Source: Stieleria sp. JC731
GTDB lineage: Bacteria; Planctomycetota; Planctomycetia; Pirellulales; Pirellulaceae
Reading direction: 5' to 3'
DNA length: 64,000 bases
Assembly (NCBI RefSeq): GCF_020966635.1
Contig: NZ_JAJKFQ010000001.1
Location: forward strand, 1,550,001 to 1,614,000
A model generated the notes under the pieces. It was not told where the DNA came from, ran no database searches, and saw only the letters and a list, made by a program, of their open reading frames with translations. Both the position numbers and the translations under genes were made by a program. Numbering within the stretch: position 1 is the first letter of the stretch; every line of letters starts with the position of its first letter. This document shows, in pieces, positions 19,463 to 29,045 of this stretch.

Positions 19463-22168
19463 CTAGGACTCGTCGTCGCCTGAACGCGATGGCTGTTTGC
19501 GTTGAAGCGACTTTGCTTTCTGGCGGTAGAAATCTGCCGATTCAAGTCGGCCAGCCTCTTTTTCCAGCCGGACCAGCGTCCACAGGTGTCCTTCGAGCCA
19601 TTTCTTGCCGAAGAAAGATTCGGGACGCATCTGCAAGTATTTCTCTTGTCTTGAAACGGCAGCACGGAATGCCAAGCGGGCATCTTCTTCATTGCCCAGC
19701 CGAAGTTGGCATTCGGCATGGGATGCGATCGCGTGTGCGGTAAACATCAAGTAGTCGTAGACATTGGGGAACTGCTTGCACAGCCGAGAATAGATCGCGA
19801 CAGATCGTCGGTGGTATGGAGCGGCCTCTTCCAGCGATGTTCTTGCAGCGAGGCTACCACAGGTCGAAAGCGATCTGGCGAGTGATGCTTGATATCGCGG
19901 GATGGCTGGGTATTCGGCGACCAATTGTTCCGACAATTCAAGTGCACGGCGAGCTTGGTCTTCTTTTTCGGTTGGTCGTGCACTGCCAAACTTGGAGCAT
20001 GCTTCCAGCAATTCACTAAGCTCGCAGCGATAATCTGGGACATCGGGATAGTCGTTGACGAGGTCTTCGAGAATGCAGATGGCGGATGCTTCTAAGGCTC
20101 GCGAGGTCTGGCGGTCGTTCCTAAATGACGAAAATCGGTGGTCGCGATAAGCTTTCGCGAGTGTGTGTCGATAAATGGTTTCTTCAGGGAACTCATCGAC
20201 CAACTTTTCTAGTAGGGCAATCGCCGATCGGTGTTTGACGTTGCTATCTCTGAATGCGTGCAGCCACCAGAGAACTTTTCCAAGGTTATGATTGCTGAGT
20301 GCAAGCATGTAGCGAAGTTTCGCCGAGTCGGGTGCCTCGTTGTCGCGATTGTTTAGCAGCCCGATGGCATTGAACAGTTGTTCGCGAGCTTCCTTATGGC
20401 GATATTCCGCGTTCAGCACGATGGCCAGGCGGTTATAGGTCTCGGTGATTCTTACCAACCTTTCGAAGCTGGGCGTTTCTTCCATCGACTGAAGCGTTTT
20501 CAGTTCGCTGCGGTAGGCAGACTCTGCATCACGCAGGTGCCCGAGCCTTTCGTAAATCCCTCCCACTCGTCTATACGCACGTGCGGTGTCACGATTAAGT
20601 CTTGGATCGCCTTCGTTCTGTTCGGCAAACTGTTCGTAGAACGACAGGGCTTCTTGCAATACCGAGGCGCTGCGATCAGAAACGACAAACCGCATTTCCG
20701 CAGGCCCGGTTTCTTGATCGGAATCTAAGACCGACGGGTGTTCCATCCAATCCGATTCGAACCTTTCCAGCAATCGATCCATCGAATGCAGCGCGAGGCT
20801 AAGGTTCGATTCCGCTCGGCCGCCCTCGGCTACGGCTCGTCGCCACTGCAGGGTCACCATCAGCATGGAAACGGTGATACAAAGCAACAGTGCGAAACTC
20901 ATGCAGGCGGCCGCAGGGTTCCGCCGGGACCATCGTCGCAGTCGATCGATTGAGCCGGTCCTTCGTGCCTGGATGGGACGATCGTGAAGATAGTTGTCGA
21001 GATCGTCGGCGAATGCCTGGGCGGTAGGGTATCGCGAGTGTGGCTCGCGCATGACCGCCTTCATGATGATCGTTTCAAGATCCTTCGGAATGTCTTTGCT
21101 GATCGATCGAGGCGGCGGGACATCACCATCAAGAACCTTACGCCGGATCTCGCTACGGCTAATTCCGCCGATCGCTGTTTGGTATGTCAGAAGCTCGTAA
21201 AGCGTCAGGCCCAAACTGTAGACGTCGGATCGGACATCAGTGATTCCGTTGAGGCGTTCGGGAGCCATGTAGGGCAATGTTCCCACGATATCGCCGGTGC
21301 GGCTGATGGGGTCGTGCGTGAGTTCATGTGCCAGTCCGAAGTCGGTTACCCAAACACGCCAGTCGGCATCCAAGATCAAATTTGATGGTTTGATATCGCG
21401 ATGAAGGATGCCTTTTTGATGGGCGTACTGCAATGCTTCGGCAACTTGTTTGCCGATATGGGCAATCCGGTGCCAGTACTGTCGTCCGCGACGAAGTTCT
21501 TCAGTGGTTTCACCGTCTGGCTTGCCGGCATCGCCTATCAAACGCTCTGCGGATTCTAGCTTGGGAGTTTCGCGGGAATGTGATTGGCGGTGTGAAAGCA
21601 GTTCACGCAAAGGCTCGAAGCGGGAATCATGTTGATCGCATTTTACGCCTTTGGTGAATTGATCAAGGGTCATCCCGTCGATCAGTTGCATCACAAAGTA
21701 ATGCAGTCCGTCTTGTTCCCCAGTTCCATAGACAGGAACGATGTTGTGGTGATAGAGCCCCGCGACCATCTTGGCTTCTCGCTCGAAACGGATCAGATGG
21801 TCAGAGTCTTCGAACGCTTGAGCGGGAAACACTTTCAGGGCGACGCGGCGATGCAGCGATTGCTGTTCTGCTTCAAAGACGATCGCCATTCCGCCACGGC
21901 CAATTTCGCGAATGATCCGATAGTCACCCAGTTGTTCAAGGCGGTCAACGCGAAGCTGAACCGGCCTCGGTGAGGATTCTTTGACCCGATTTTCTTTTAC
22001 GCTTTCCATCGCCAGCATCATCGGAAAAAGCGTTAGGATGTCATCCTTGGCTTCTTCGTGTCGCGAAGCAAATTCTTCGATGCTGACACCGGAGCCGTTT
22101 CGCCACTGTTCTAGAAACTGTTCACAGAGGACTTCGACCGGTTCGCGCTGTTCCGTTGATCTTACCAT
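19463..22168 (-). CDS. Membrane Ser/Thr protein kinase with TPR-like C-terminus
   Basis: Eukaryotic-type (PknB-like) kinase, about 901 aa from the Met at 22168. An upstream ATG at 22213 would overlap the sigma-factor gene. From that upstream Met the kinase domain spans about 97-385: GRGGMA (105-110), Lys127 in VALKVF, HRDIKPSN (271-278) and DFG (291-293), all catalytic residues present. An insert of about 65 residues, rich in charged amino acids, sits between the lobes near 185-245. A membrane helix (CMSFALLLCITVSMLMVTL) follows, then about 450 residues of TPR-like helical repeats with YRRVGGIYERLGHLRDAESA. It lies directly behind an ECF-type sigma gene, a pairing typical of planctomycetes in which the kinase is thought to control the sigma factor. 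Confidence 0.92.
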   Translation of the reverse strand: MVRSTEQREPVEVLCEQFLEQWRNGSGVSIEEFASRHEEAKDDILTLFPMMLAMESVKENRVKESSPRPVQLRVDRLEQLGDYRIIREIGRGGMAIVFEAEQQSLHRRVALKVFPAQAFEDSDHLIRFEREAKMVAGLYHHNIVPVYGTGEQDGLHYFVMQLIDGMTLDQFTKGVKCDQHDSRFEPLRELLSHRQSHSRETPKLESAERLIGDAGKPDGETTEELRRGRQYWHRIAHIGKQVAEALQYAHQKGILHRDIKPSNLILDADWRVWVTDFGLAHELTHDPISRTGDIVGTLPYMAPERLNGITDVRSDVYSLGLTLYELLTYQTAIGGISRSEIRRKVLDGDVPPPRSISKDIPKDLETIIMKAVMREPHSRYPTAQAFADDLDNYLHDRPIQARRTGSIDRLRRWSRRNPAAACMSFALLLCITVSMLMVTLQWRRAVAEGGRAESNLSLALHSMDRLLERFESDWMEHPSVLDSDQETGPAEMRFVVSDRSASVLQEALSFYEQFAEQNEGDPRLNRDTARAYRRVGGIYERLGHLRDAESAYRSELKTLQSMEETPSFERLVRITETYNRLAIVLNAEYRHKEAREQLFNAIGLLNNRDNEAPDSAKLRYMLALSNHNLGKVLWWLHAFRDSNVKHRSAIALLEKLVDEFPEETIYRHTLAKAYRDHRFSSFRNDRQTSRALEASAICILEDLVNDYPDVPDYRCELSELLEACSKFGSARPTEKEDQARRALELSEQLVAEYPAIPRYQASLARSLSTCGSLAARTSLEEAAPYHRRSVAIYSRLCKQFPNVYDYLMFTAHAIASHAECQLRLGNEEDARLAFRAAVSRQEKYLQMRPESFFGKKWLEGHLWTLVRLEKEAGRLESADFYRQKAKSLQRKQPSRSGDDES

Positions 22169-22181
22169 CGGTATTGCCCAG

Positions 22182-22808
22182 TCATTGATTCCCACTGTGG
22201 GACAGCACAACATCGCGAAGTCGTTTTAACGCTCGCACATATCGGTTGCTGGCAGCAGCGGCTGAGAGATTGAGTACTTCGGCAACTTCGTTGTTTTTCA
22301 GTTCTTCGAAGTGTCGCAGGATAAGCACCTCGCGGTCCGTCGCGTCCATCGATTCCAATGCCCGCTCGACTCGTGCGACCATCTCGTCATGCATCACCAC
22401 CTGGCTCGGCGAAAGCTGGCTTTCAACGATTTGGAGTGCCCAGGCGTGAGATGTCTTCGAGCTGTAGGCGGATTGGGATAACGAAATCTCCGTTTTGATG
22501 CTGCGTTTTTCAGCTAGCAAGTGGGCGCGATGGTTATCGATCAACCGTTGCAATGTGATCTGGCGAAGCCAAACGTAAAAAGACAGTTCGGGCTTCTTCA
22601 GAAAATGTTCGATCCGACGAAACGCATCCAAGTACGCTTCTTGCAAAATGTCAGAAAGGTCGGTTCGAGTCCGGAGGCGTGTGTCCACGTGGTGAAATAA
22701 CAGCTTCTTAAGGCGTGTGCGATGGACCGAAAACAATTCCGCAAACGCATCCTGTCCGCCCGACATTAGGCGGCTGCGTATCTCTTGTTGTTCGAAGTCT
22801 TCGACCAT
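22182..22808 (-). CDS. ECF-type RNA polymerase sigma factor, kinase-associated
   Basis: Sigma-70 family regulator, about 208 aa from the Met at 22808. The frame also allows a start at 22877, but those extra 23 residues do not resemble the family. Region 2 covers about 10-85 (DLSDILQEAYLDAFRRIEHF is region 2.2, YVWLRQITLQRLIDNHRAHL is 2.4). Region 4 is at the C-terminus (LESMDATDREVLILRHFEEL, then NNEVAEVLNLS). It lacks an anti-sigma factor neighbour. Instead the Ser/Thr kinase starts 13 bp after its stop, as in planctomycete sigma-kinase pairs. Confidence 0.88.
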   Translation of the reverse strand: MVEDFEQQEIRSRLMSGGQDAFAELFSVHRTRLKKLLFHHVDTRLRTRTDLSDILQEAYLDAFRRIEHFLKKPELSFYVWLRQITLQRLIDNHRAHLLAEKRSIKTEISLSQSAYSSKTSHAWALQIVESQLSPSQVVMHDEMVARVERALESMDATDREVLILRHFEELKNNEVAEVLNLSAAAASNRYVRALKRLRDVVLSHSGNQ

Positions 22809-22921
22809 CTTGATTAGTCGTTTCGCCAGACTGTTTCGTGGGGCTGTCAGGACAACTTGTCTGCTGCCATGAAGCATGTTTCATTTCCAACGACTGATGG
22901 CTACATGCGCATCAATCAGCC

Positions 22922-22955
22922 CTAGAAATCCTACCGCGCTAGAAATCCTACCACG
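22922..22955. repeat. Tandem 17-bp direct repeat
   Basis: Two adjacent 17-bp copies that differ at one base, both starting CTAGAAATCCTACC. A third partial CTAGG follows. It is 114 bp upstream of the chosen sigma-factor start. Confidence 0.6.
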
Positions 22956-23108
22956 CTAGGCATGCTTCGTTCTTGGCATCCTTCGTTACGTCCTGCAAGC
23001 ACGACATCCTGCAAACACGAATGAGTCTTGCGGGTTGGCACGCTTCGTTCGCAGGTGCGAACTGAGAATCTCACCTGAGAGCCTGACTTGCTATGAAGCT
23101 TTGAATCG

Positions 23109-23143
23109 TTTCGCAAATGAACAAAAACAGTTCATTCGCGAAA
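23109..23143. promoter_or_regulatory. Inverted repeat with 14-bp arms
   Basis: TTTCGCAAATGAAC (23109-23122) and GTTCATTCGCGAAA (23130-23143) pair with one mismatch around an A-rich 7-base loop. No T-run follows. Its place between divergent regulator genes suggests an operator or RNA hairpin. Confidence 0.5.
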
Positions 23144-23406
23144 TGGATTTGTTGCTCGTGTTGCAAGTTGAGGCTCATCCAAACCGGCGATTTCCAACCA
23201 CTCATCAGAACGGGATACCAGGGAAAATTAAACAACAAAAACAGGTTCGTTGACGAAGTAGAGCATTTCTAGATGCCCCTTTGTCATTGGTAAAGAATTC
23301 AATGAAAAGCTGTTGAATCTTCGCTACCGCTACGTTGTTTCCTCTAGGGCCACTTCACTGAATCATTTTACTCCTTAGCCCGCCTGCTTCTGCCCCCCCT
23401 TTCTGT

Positions 23407-24024
23407 ATGATTGCCCCCGCATCGACATTCGACCGATACCTTGAAGACGAAGGCGTCCAACTGATGCTCAAGCTTCAGCAGGGCGAACTCGCCGCACTCG
23501 ACGGTCTGATGGATCTCTACGCGCCACTGGTTTCCGCGGTCGTTCGAGGCGTCTTCGGCTCACAAGAAATCGACGAAGACGTCAGCCAAGAAGTGTTCCT
23601 ACGAGTCTTCCAGTCTCGCAACAACTATGTCCCCACGGCAAAGTTCTGCACTTGGCTTTCGCTTATCACGAAAAACTATTCGCTGAACGTTCGGCGCAAC
23701 CGGGCGCGTCGAAAATCAGTTGCCGTTGATGCTTCGGGTTTGGAAGTAGGGCTCGACCACATTGAGTCCAATTCAACGGATATTGAAGAGAGCCCTTCGG
23801 CAGGGATACGGCAAGCTGAATTGAATGCAAGCTTGCGTTCAGCGATCAATCGACTGATCCCACGGCAACGTCAAGCGATCGAAATGGTCTACTACCAAGG
23901 TCTAAGCTATACCGAGGTCGCTACTTTGCTCGAGATCTCTCCACAAGCGATCAAGTCACTGCTCGCACGCGCTCGGGCGAGACTAAGAGAGTTGCTTCCC
24001 GAGCATTTTGATGAGCTGAACTGA
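23407..24024 (+). CDS. ECF-type RNA polymerase sigma factor
   Basis: A 205-aa sigma-70 family protein. Region 2 (about 30-100) has EIDEDVSQEVFLRVFQ and FCTWLSLITKNYSLNVRRNR. Region 4 (about 145-195) has RLIPRQRQAIEMVYYQGLSY and EVATLLEISPQAIKSLLARA. It differs clearly from the kinase-linked sigma and looks like a standard RpoE-type factor. No anti-sigma factor with a zinc or membrane motif follows it. The downstream spacer has only one small candidate gene on the other strand. Confidence 0.92.
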   Translation: MIAPASTFDRYLEDEGVQLMLKLQQGELAALDGLMDLYAPLVSAVVRGVFGSQEIDEDVSQEVFLRVFQSRNNYVPTAKFCTWLSLITKNYSLNVRRNRARRKSVAVDASGLEVGLDHIESNSTDIEESPSAGIRQAELNASLRSAINRLIPRQRQAIEMVYYQGLSYTEVATLLEISPQAIKSLLARARARLRELLPEHFDELN

Positions 24025-24114
24025 TCTGCGGCCGTTCTCTCCGATTCTCGGACCGGATTGATTTGCCGAGGGCGAATTGCATCCTTCGTGCGGAGTCGGA
24101 TGCCTTGCCAAAGA

Positions 24115-24315
24115 TCAGCGGCGCGACATTCGTAGGTTGGACGTTCCGAAATCTGCCTCGCGAGCGCTCGGAAGGTTTTGCTGACTAAACGGAGTCAGGG
24201 AGCCTTTGGGGAAATGAAATGCTTTGATGTCAGGATGTGGGGTTCCTTCCAGCATGCCTACTTTCACAACGGTCCCGTCTGCTAACTCAAGGGTGTAATC
24301 CAAGTCTTTCATCAT
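24115..24315 (-). CDS. Small hypothetical protein
   Basis: A 66-aa frame. Its N-terminal half (MKDLDYTLELADGTVVKVGM) looks like a short beta-rich domain, and AGGTGA lies four bases before the ATG pair. The second half is rich in Ser, Pro and Arg. I recognise no family. It could be a true small protein or a chance frame. The ribosome-binding site and amino-acid composition slightly favour a gene. Confidence 0.4.
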   Translation of the reverse strand: MMKDLDYTLELADGTVVKVGMLEGTPHPDIKAFHFPKGSLTPFSQQNLPSAREADFGTSNLRMSRR

Positions 24316-25059
24316 TCACCTAGTCGTTCGTTTATTGCTAAACCAAAGCACAGCTTTATCTGCGTCGAAGCACAGGGCTATCTGCTTTGCTTAGCTATCC
24401 CAAAGGCAATCCGTGCCATTGAAGAACGTGATTGTTACTAACAAGTTTGCATCCAGTTTTGGAATATTTGCAGCTTCTCTATCTTTTTTGATTCATCCAA
24501 TGATTTGCCCCCCAGGTCCAGGGGAGCCCGTCTTGCAACTAGGGTCGGAACAGGACGAATTATTGGAACGATGTCTACTTTGAAGCTTGGCACATGAACA
24601 CAAGTTCCTGTGGCAAATCTTGTGTAGGTCGATGCGATCTTGCACGTGCTGCGCTTCAGATCACAAACCTATTTGCATCTAGCATGCGATGGCTGCACTG
24701 TGACGCACGAAGATGCGGCGAGTTCCAAAGTTCTCGAGATTGGATGGAAGCGTTCATCGCGTATTGCGTTCGTCAGCCCCGTCATCTGAACATGCGAATC
24801 TGATTGGCCACGTATTGTCGCCCTTCACTCCGTGAAGGTAGCGTTGTTCCCCCGGGCATGAAGCAGTCCAAGACGGCTTTGTGAGAGATCAAAACGGAGA
24901 TACCGACAGCATTACGGCATTGGAGCGAACTGCACAAAAGTTATCGCACTGTAGAGGGTGTCGTCGAGCGATCACTGGAAGAGGGAACTCGCCCGGTGTC
25001 GATGTCGGCGAGGACACGAGTGCTGCTTTAATTGATGCTCGATCGGGTCCGTCGATTGT
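24316..25059. other. Gene-free spacer, 0.74 kb, with a dispersed repeat
   Basis: No protein or RNA gene recognised. Short open frames lack any family resemblance. The only notable item is dispersed-repeat copy B at 24816-24893. Confidence 0.55.
24816..24893 (+). repeat. Dispersed intergenic repeat, copy B
   Basis: Begins TGTCGCCCTTCACTCCGTGA and ends GTGAGAGATCAAA. It shares its beginning with copy A and both ends with the inverted copy C in the methanofuran region. No coding potential. Confidence 0.65.
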
Positions 25060-26121
25060 TCAGTCACCAAGACCGTAGTCTTTGATCTTTTTGTGCAGCG
25101 TATTCCGGTTCATTCCAAGGCGGGTTGCTGCTTTTGTTTGGACACCGCTGCAGGACTCCAGCACCTGAGAGATCAATTCGCGTTCGACATTGTCGACGAC
25201 GTTGCGATGGAGTTCTTGTGAGTCGTCACCGGCTTCGCGAATACCTGATTGCACAACCGATTTTGTCAACGCTTTAAAGTTGCGAGGTTGGCCTTCACCG
25301 GAGATGGGGTCGGTGTTAAGCGGTTGATTTTCAGTGACACACTTTGGCAGCAGATCGAGAACCAACTCATCGGTTTCCGCCATCACGACGGCGCGTTCGA
25401 TATAGTTTTGGAGTTCACGAACATTACCAGGCCAGTGGTAGTTTCGTAGCGCGTCCATGGTTCCTGGCCCGATATGAACGACATAGCGATCGTTCAGCTC
25501 GTTGTAGTAATCCAGGAAATGCGAAACGAGTGATGGCACATCATCACGGCGCTTGCGCAGTGGTGGAATGTCGATTGGGACGACATTCAGACGCCAATAC
25601 AAGTCTTCACGGAACCGGCCTGCGCGGACTTCGCCCATCAGGTCTCGGTTACTGGCGGCAATGATTCGGACATCGGTGCGAAGCGTGTTGGTGTCGCCGA
25701 CCCGTTCGAATTCTTTCTCTTGCAAAACCCGCAGCAACTTGACTTGCAGTGTTAGCGAGGTGCTGTTGATTTCATCAAGAAAGATCGTTCCGCCCTGGGC
25801 CGCTTCGAAGCGACCGGTCCGGTTGGTTACTGCCCCTGTAAAGGCACCTCGAACGTGTCCAAAGAGTTCGCTTTCGAGCAAGCTTTCGCTCAGCGCACCA
25901 CAGTTGACTCGCACAAACGGTCGCCCACTTCGGTGGCTGAGATTGTGCACCGCGCCGGCAATCAGTTCTTTACCGACTCCGGTTTCGCCAAGGATCAAGA
26001 CCGACGCGTTGCTGACGGCGACCCGTCGCGTCACCCGGTAAACCTCTCGCATCGCTGCGCAATCACCGATGATTCCCGGTAGTGCGGTATCGTGTGGTGT
26101 TGTCGCTGAATTGCCAAGCAT
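25060..26121 (-). CDS. Sigma-54-dependent transcriptional activator, AAA+ and Fis-type HTH
   Basis: Enhancer-binding activator of sigma-54 promoters, 353 aa. The AAA+ domain starts almost at the N-terminus: Walker A GETGVGKE (45-52), the sigma-54-contacting GAFTGA loop (92-97), Walker B IFLDE (113-117). A Fis-type helix-turn-helix is at the end (about 325-350, TKAATRLGMNRNTLHKKIKD). No N-terminal receiver, GAF or PAS domain is present, so activity must be controlled by expression or a partner protein, as in PspF-like activators. A short linker of about 70 residues between AAA+ and HTH is rich in polar residues. Target genes are not evident in the window. Confidence 0.94.
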   Translation of the reverse strand: MLGNSATTPHDTALPGIIGDCAAMREVYRVTRRVAVSNASVLILGETGVGKELIAGAVHNLSHRSGRPFVRVNCGALSESLLESELFGHVRGAFTGAVTNRTGRFEAAQGGTIFLDEINSTSLTLQVKLLRVLQEKEFERVGDTNTLRTDVRIIAASNRDLMGEVRAGRFREDLYWRLNVVPIDIPPLRKRRDDVPSLVSHFLDYYNELNDRYVVHIGPGTMDALRNYHWPGNVRELQNYIERAVVMAETDELVLDLLPKCVTENQPLNTDPISGEGQPRNFKALTKSVVQSGIREAGDDSQELHRNVVDNVERELISQVLESCSGVQTKAATRLGMNRNTLHKKIKDYGLGD

Positions 26122-26311
26122 TTCGTTGGACGTCGATGCGATGGTGGTGGACTCGTCTAGCGGCAGCGCCCGGAAACCCGGTCCACCACAAAGACTATAC
26201 GTTCATAGAAGGATCACCCGCTCCGCCATGACCCCGCGACGACGTCGCAAATGTCCACGAGCTAATCAGAGAAATTAGCGTTTTATTTCGATCACCGGTA
26301 CCCGGCGTTTT

Positions 26312-28168
26312 TTAAGGACGATTCGAAACACTTTGCAGGGCGGTTTGGGCGATTTTTTGGAAGCGAGCTCGATCGCTGACCGAAAGTGGCTCCAGACGCT
26401 GTTTCTCTTGCACCTCGGTTAGAACGTCCGAAAATGCCGCCGTTCCACCCGGGATTGGCAGGACGTAGACCGACGGCGTTTGATCGCCACTCCATCGACT
26501 TGAGCGGGTTTCTAGCTTTGCGGACTCCACCGCGTCTGGATGAACCGATTGGTCACTGAAGAAAACAATCGGAATATTCCGACCTCGTGGCAACCGTCGG
26601 ATTCGATCGACCAGCTCGACGGCGGCGGCATCAGCCAATTGAATCTTGCTGACGATCATTCGCAGGTCGCCGCCTTTGGCAACTTCGTGTTCTGCTTGCA
26701 TCGCCGAGGTGACCAGTCGAACATCATGGCCGAGTTGTCCGAGAATCGCTTCCTGTTGGACCGCGACGTTTGGTCGAGTTTCGATTAATACTGCGGATGA
26801 GCGGTCGTTTAACGATGCCATTTCCGAAAACGTTTGGTTGACTTCGCTTGAGCCAGAAAAGTGCGCGTGCCCTTCGTTTTGGATCAATGTCGCGATCAGC
26901 TCAGCAGCTTCGTAGCGGATGCGAGGTGTCGTTCCTTCGATCGCGGCGTCGACAAGTGCAGAACGCTTTCCACCGTAGCTATTTAGGGTCTCAGGATCGG
27001 CGTCAACGGCTAGAAGTCGGATGAATCCCAAGGCGGCTGCCTCATCGCCACGCGACATGCTTTCACGCAGTCCCGTGGTTAAGCTGCTGGTACTGACAGC
27101 TTCGCCGTAACTTGAGGAAACCTGTTGCAGCTGTTCCGGGGTGCCCCAGTCTAAGTCAGCCATCACTCGATAAGTCAGATCGGTGGCTAAGGCTTCTCTC
27201 ATGATTGCTGGTGGCAATTGGTCAAAACGCCGAATCTGTTGAGCGAGGTCAAATGCTTGGCGATAGCAACGATACAGTTCTGTACTGCGAGTCGCGGCGA
27301 CCGAAGTCGCTTTGTCCGCGATTGACCAAATCAACACAGGGTTTTGATTGTTGACGCAGCGCTGAGCGTCTTCGCGAAGAATTGCCAATCGATCGGTCAT
27401 GTATTGGATTGCGTCGGTCTTTGAGCTAACGCCAGTGAAACGCCGCGCGATCTGCCGCTCTGCCTCAGTCGAATTCGTACCGAACTGAGCACCGAGGGAC
27501 GATAACAAGGCACGTTCTTGATCGGCGAGCGATAAGAACGCGATCAAAGCATTGCTTCGGACATTCGCCGTACCGTACAGAGCCAACTCGCCTACCGCAT
27601 CGACGGCGTCCTGGCCAAATGTTCGAAGGACCTCGATGACTTTGTTGAAGTGAGATTGAGACAAGCCATGGCCGATTGCCTTTGTCATCTCTGAGATCGC
27701 CGCTTGACCACCCTGAAGCAAAACGCGATTGGCGGCGACGACCTTGTCGACCGAATCGGAGTTCAGGTCGGCGATCGCGGCTTGAAGCGTTTGAGCGGAT
27801 TGATTGGTTTCCTTAAGAGCAGCTGACATTTTGGTCAAAGCGTCTCTTGCGGCATCGGTCATTTCTTCGCGAAGAGAAACTCGAAGCATCATCGTAGGAC
27901 CAATCGTCCTCGCCGCATCAGCCAAGGCATCGGTTTCGTCCGACTTGCCAATTTCTTCCAGCCAGCGAACTGCTTCGTTCCATGCGCCGACCTGGATCAG
28001 GCGACCGACAGCCACGGCTTGTTCGTGCCCTCCCGTGGAGGCGTGCGAAGACAATTGCCGGACCAGTTCATCCGGACGAGTTGGCAGCTCTGTAGCGGTT
28101 TGAGCGAATGACAGAGGTGCCCACATCGTGGTGAGCAAGAATGCTGGGGCGAGACGTCGGAACCACAT
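26312..28168 (-). CDS. Secreted helical-repeat protein with receiver-like C-terminal domain
   Basis: About 618 aa from the Met at 28168, where a signal peptide begins (MWFRRLAPAFLLTTMWAPLS, then FAQ). The open frame extends 98 codons further upstream without family-like sequence. The body (about 25-450) is alpha-helical with HEAT-like repeats. The last 140 residues resemble a response-regulator receiver: beta-1 SAVLIETRPN, beta-3 LRMIVSKIQLAD, beta-4 IPIVFFSDQ, beta-5 VYVLPIPGG. The acidic pocket and phosphoacceptor Asp are replaced (ET and SK), so it should not be phosphorylated. It is last in the Tad-like cluster, about 316 bp after the previous gene if this start is right. Function unknown. 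Confidence 0.7.
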   Translation of the reverse strand: MWFRRLAPAFLLTTMWAPLSFAQTATELPTRPDELVRQLSSHASTGGHEQAVAVGRLIQVGAWNEAVRWLEEIGKSDETDALADAARTIGPTMMLRVSLREEMTDAARDALTKMSAALKETNQSAQTLQAAIADLNSDSVDKVVAANRVLLQGGQAAISEMTKAIGHGLSQSHFNKVIEVLRTFGQDAVDAVGELALYGTANVRSNALIAFLSLADQERALLSSLGAQFGTNSTEAERQIARRFTGVSSKTDAIQYMTDRLAILREDAQRCVNNQNPVLIWSIADKATSVAATRSTELYRCYRQAFDLAQQIRRFDQLPPAIMREALATDLTYRVMADLDWGTPEQLQQVSSSYGEAVSTSSLTTGLRESMSRGDEAAALGFIRLLAVDADPETLNSYGGKRSALVDAAIEGTTPRIRYEAAELIATLIQNEGHAHFSGSSEVNQTFSEMASLNDRSSAVLIETRPNVAVQQEAILGQLGHDVRLVTSAMQAEHEVAKGGDLRMIVSKIQLADAAAVELVDRIRRLPRGRNIPIVFFSDQSVHPDAVESAKLETRSSRWSGDQTPSVYVLPIPGGTAAFSDVLTEVQEKQRLEPLSVSDRARFQKIAQTALQSVSNRP

Positions 28169-28484
28169 GGGCAGATAAATCAGGTGAAAAAGTGCGACGA
28201 GTGCGTTGGGATATCTTAATCGCAACGCAGAAAAGTTGTCGTCTGGTCTCGCAAGAAGGTCGCCAATTAGGGGCAGCGGACCACCTGCCTCGGGGTTTCT
28301 GGCTAGTGTTGGCTGGTCGTTAGACGCCAAGTGGGCAGAACCGACGGTCGAAGACCGATCAAGTATAGGGTCAGAATATGGCTGAGGTTCGAATCGTGAA
28401 AAGCAGTCCGCGGCATTGTCATCCGTGATGATTCTAAGAAGCCGAGCGGTCCATCGGATCAATCCTAGCCACCCCCGAACGAAG

Positions 28485-29015
28485 CTAGTGTTTCTGCTTC
28501 GAGGGACCGTCCTGGTTGACCTTTTCGAGATCTTCCGCGTATTTCCACTGGATTGTGTCCTTCACGATCCCGTGTTCTTCCGCTTCATGTTTGAGCTCAC
28601 TGAGAATCGCTTGGCGTTTCTTTTGTCGTTTTTCCCAGTTCTCGACCACTTGTTGATGGTCTGGATATTCGACCGCTTCGCTCTCCGCCTTGCGACGCAT
28701 GTTGTCTTTGAGCCGTTGGTCGAAAGTCTGTGAGAAGTCGACATATTGGTCCGAAGACATTCGAGCTTCGTACTCAAGTTTGACGTTCTTCGCTTCGACG
28801 GCTTCAGCGTTTCCGGTTCGCCTAAACGGTGCGGTGAAGGCGAACGCGAGCAACGTCACCGAAAACAGATAGGAAGCCGCGACCGCGATCAGTCCGGCTT
28901 TACTGCGAGGCAAAATTGATCGCCGTTCGTTTTGGATGCTCCGATCAGGAATATCACCGAAGTGCGACTTGCCTGAATCGGAACGCTTACGCGGTGAGTT
29001 CGTTGGTTGTGACAT
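28485..29015 (-). CDS. Single-pass membrane protein of unknown function
   Basis: A 176-aa protein. A basic, polar N-terminus of about 40 residues precedes one membrane helix (LIAVAASYLFSVTLLAFAF, about 42-60). A highly charged helical tail, probably coiled coil, contains WEKRQKKRQAILSELKHEAE. No family recognised. It sits 30 bp after the TadG-like gene, so it is probably part of that operon and may be an assembly or anchoring factor. That role is inferred from position only. Confidence 0.65.
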   Translation of the reverse strand: MSQPTNSPRKRSDSGKSHFGDIPDRSIQNERRSILPRSKAGLIAVAASYLFSVTLLAFAFTAPFRRTGNAEAVEAKNVKLEYEARMSSDQYVDFSQTFDQRLKDNMRRKAESEAVEYPDHQQVVENWEKRQKKRQAILSELKHEAEEHGIVKDTIQWKYAEDLEKVNQDGPSKQKH

Positions 29016-29045
29016 GAAAACAATTCCCCGTGCGATTCTTGACGA

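Larger units (their letters stand above)
22809..23406. other. Divergent regulatory spacer between two ECF sigma genes
   Basis: No gene is visible in these roughly 600 bp. It contains two 17-bp tandem repeats (22922-22938 and 22939-22955, CTAGAAATCCTACC core) and an inverted repeat at 23109-23143, both listed separately. The promoters of both divergent sigma genes should lie here. Confidence 0.55.

Noticed and set aside
22655-22690. GGTTCGAGTCC-like T-loop of a tRNA
   Set aside because: It lies inside the conserved region 2 of the sigma factor gene, with no acceptor or anticodon stem.
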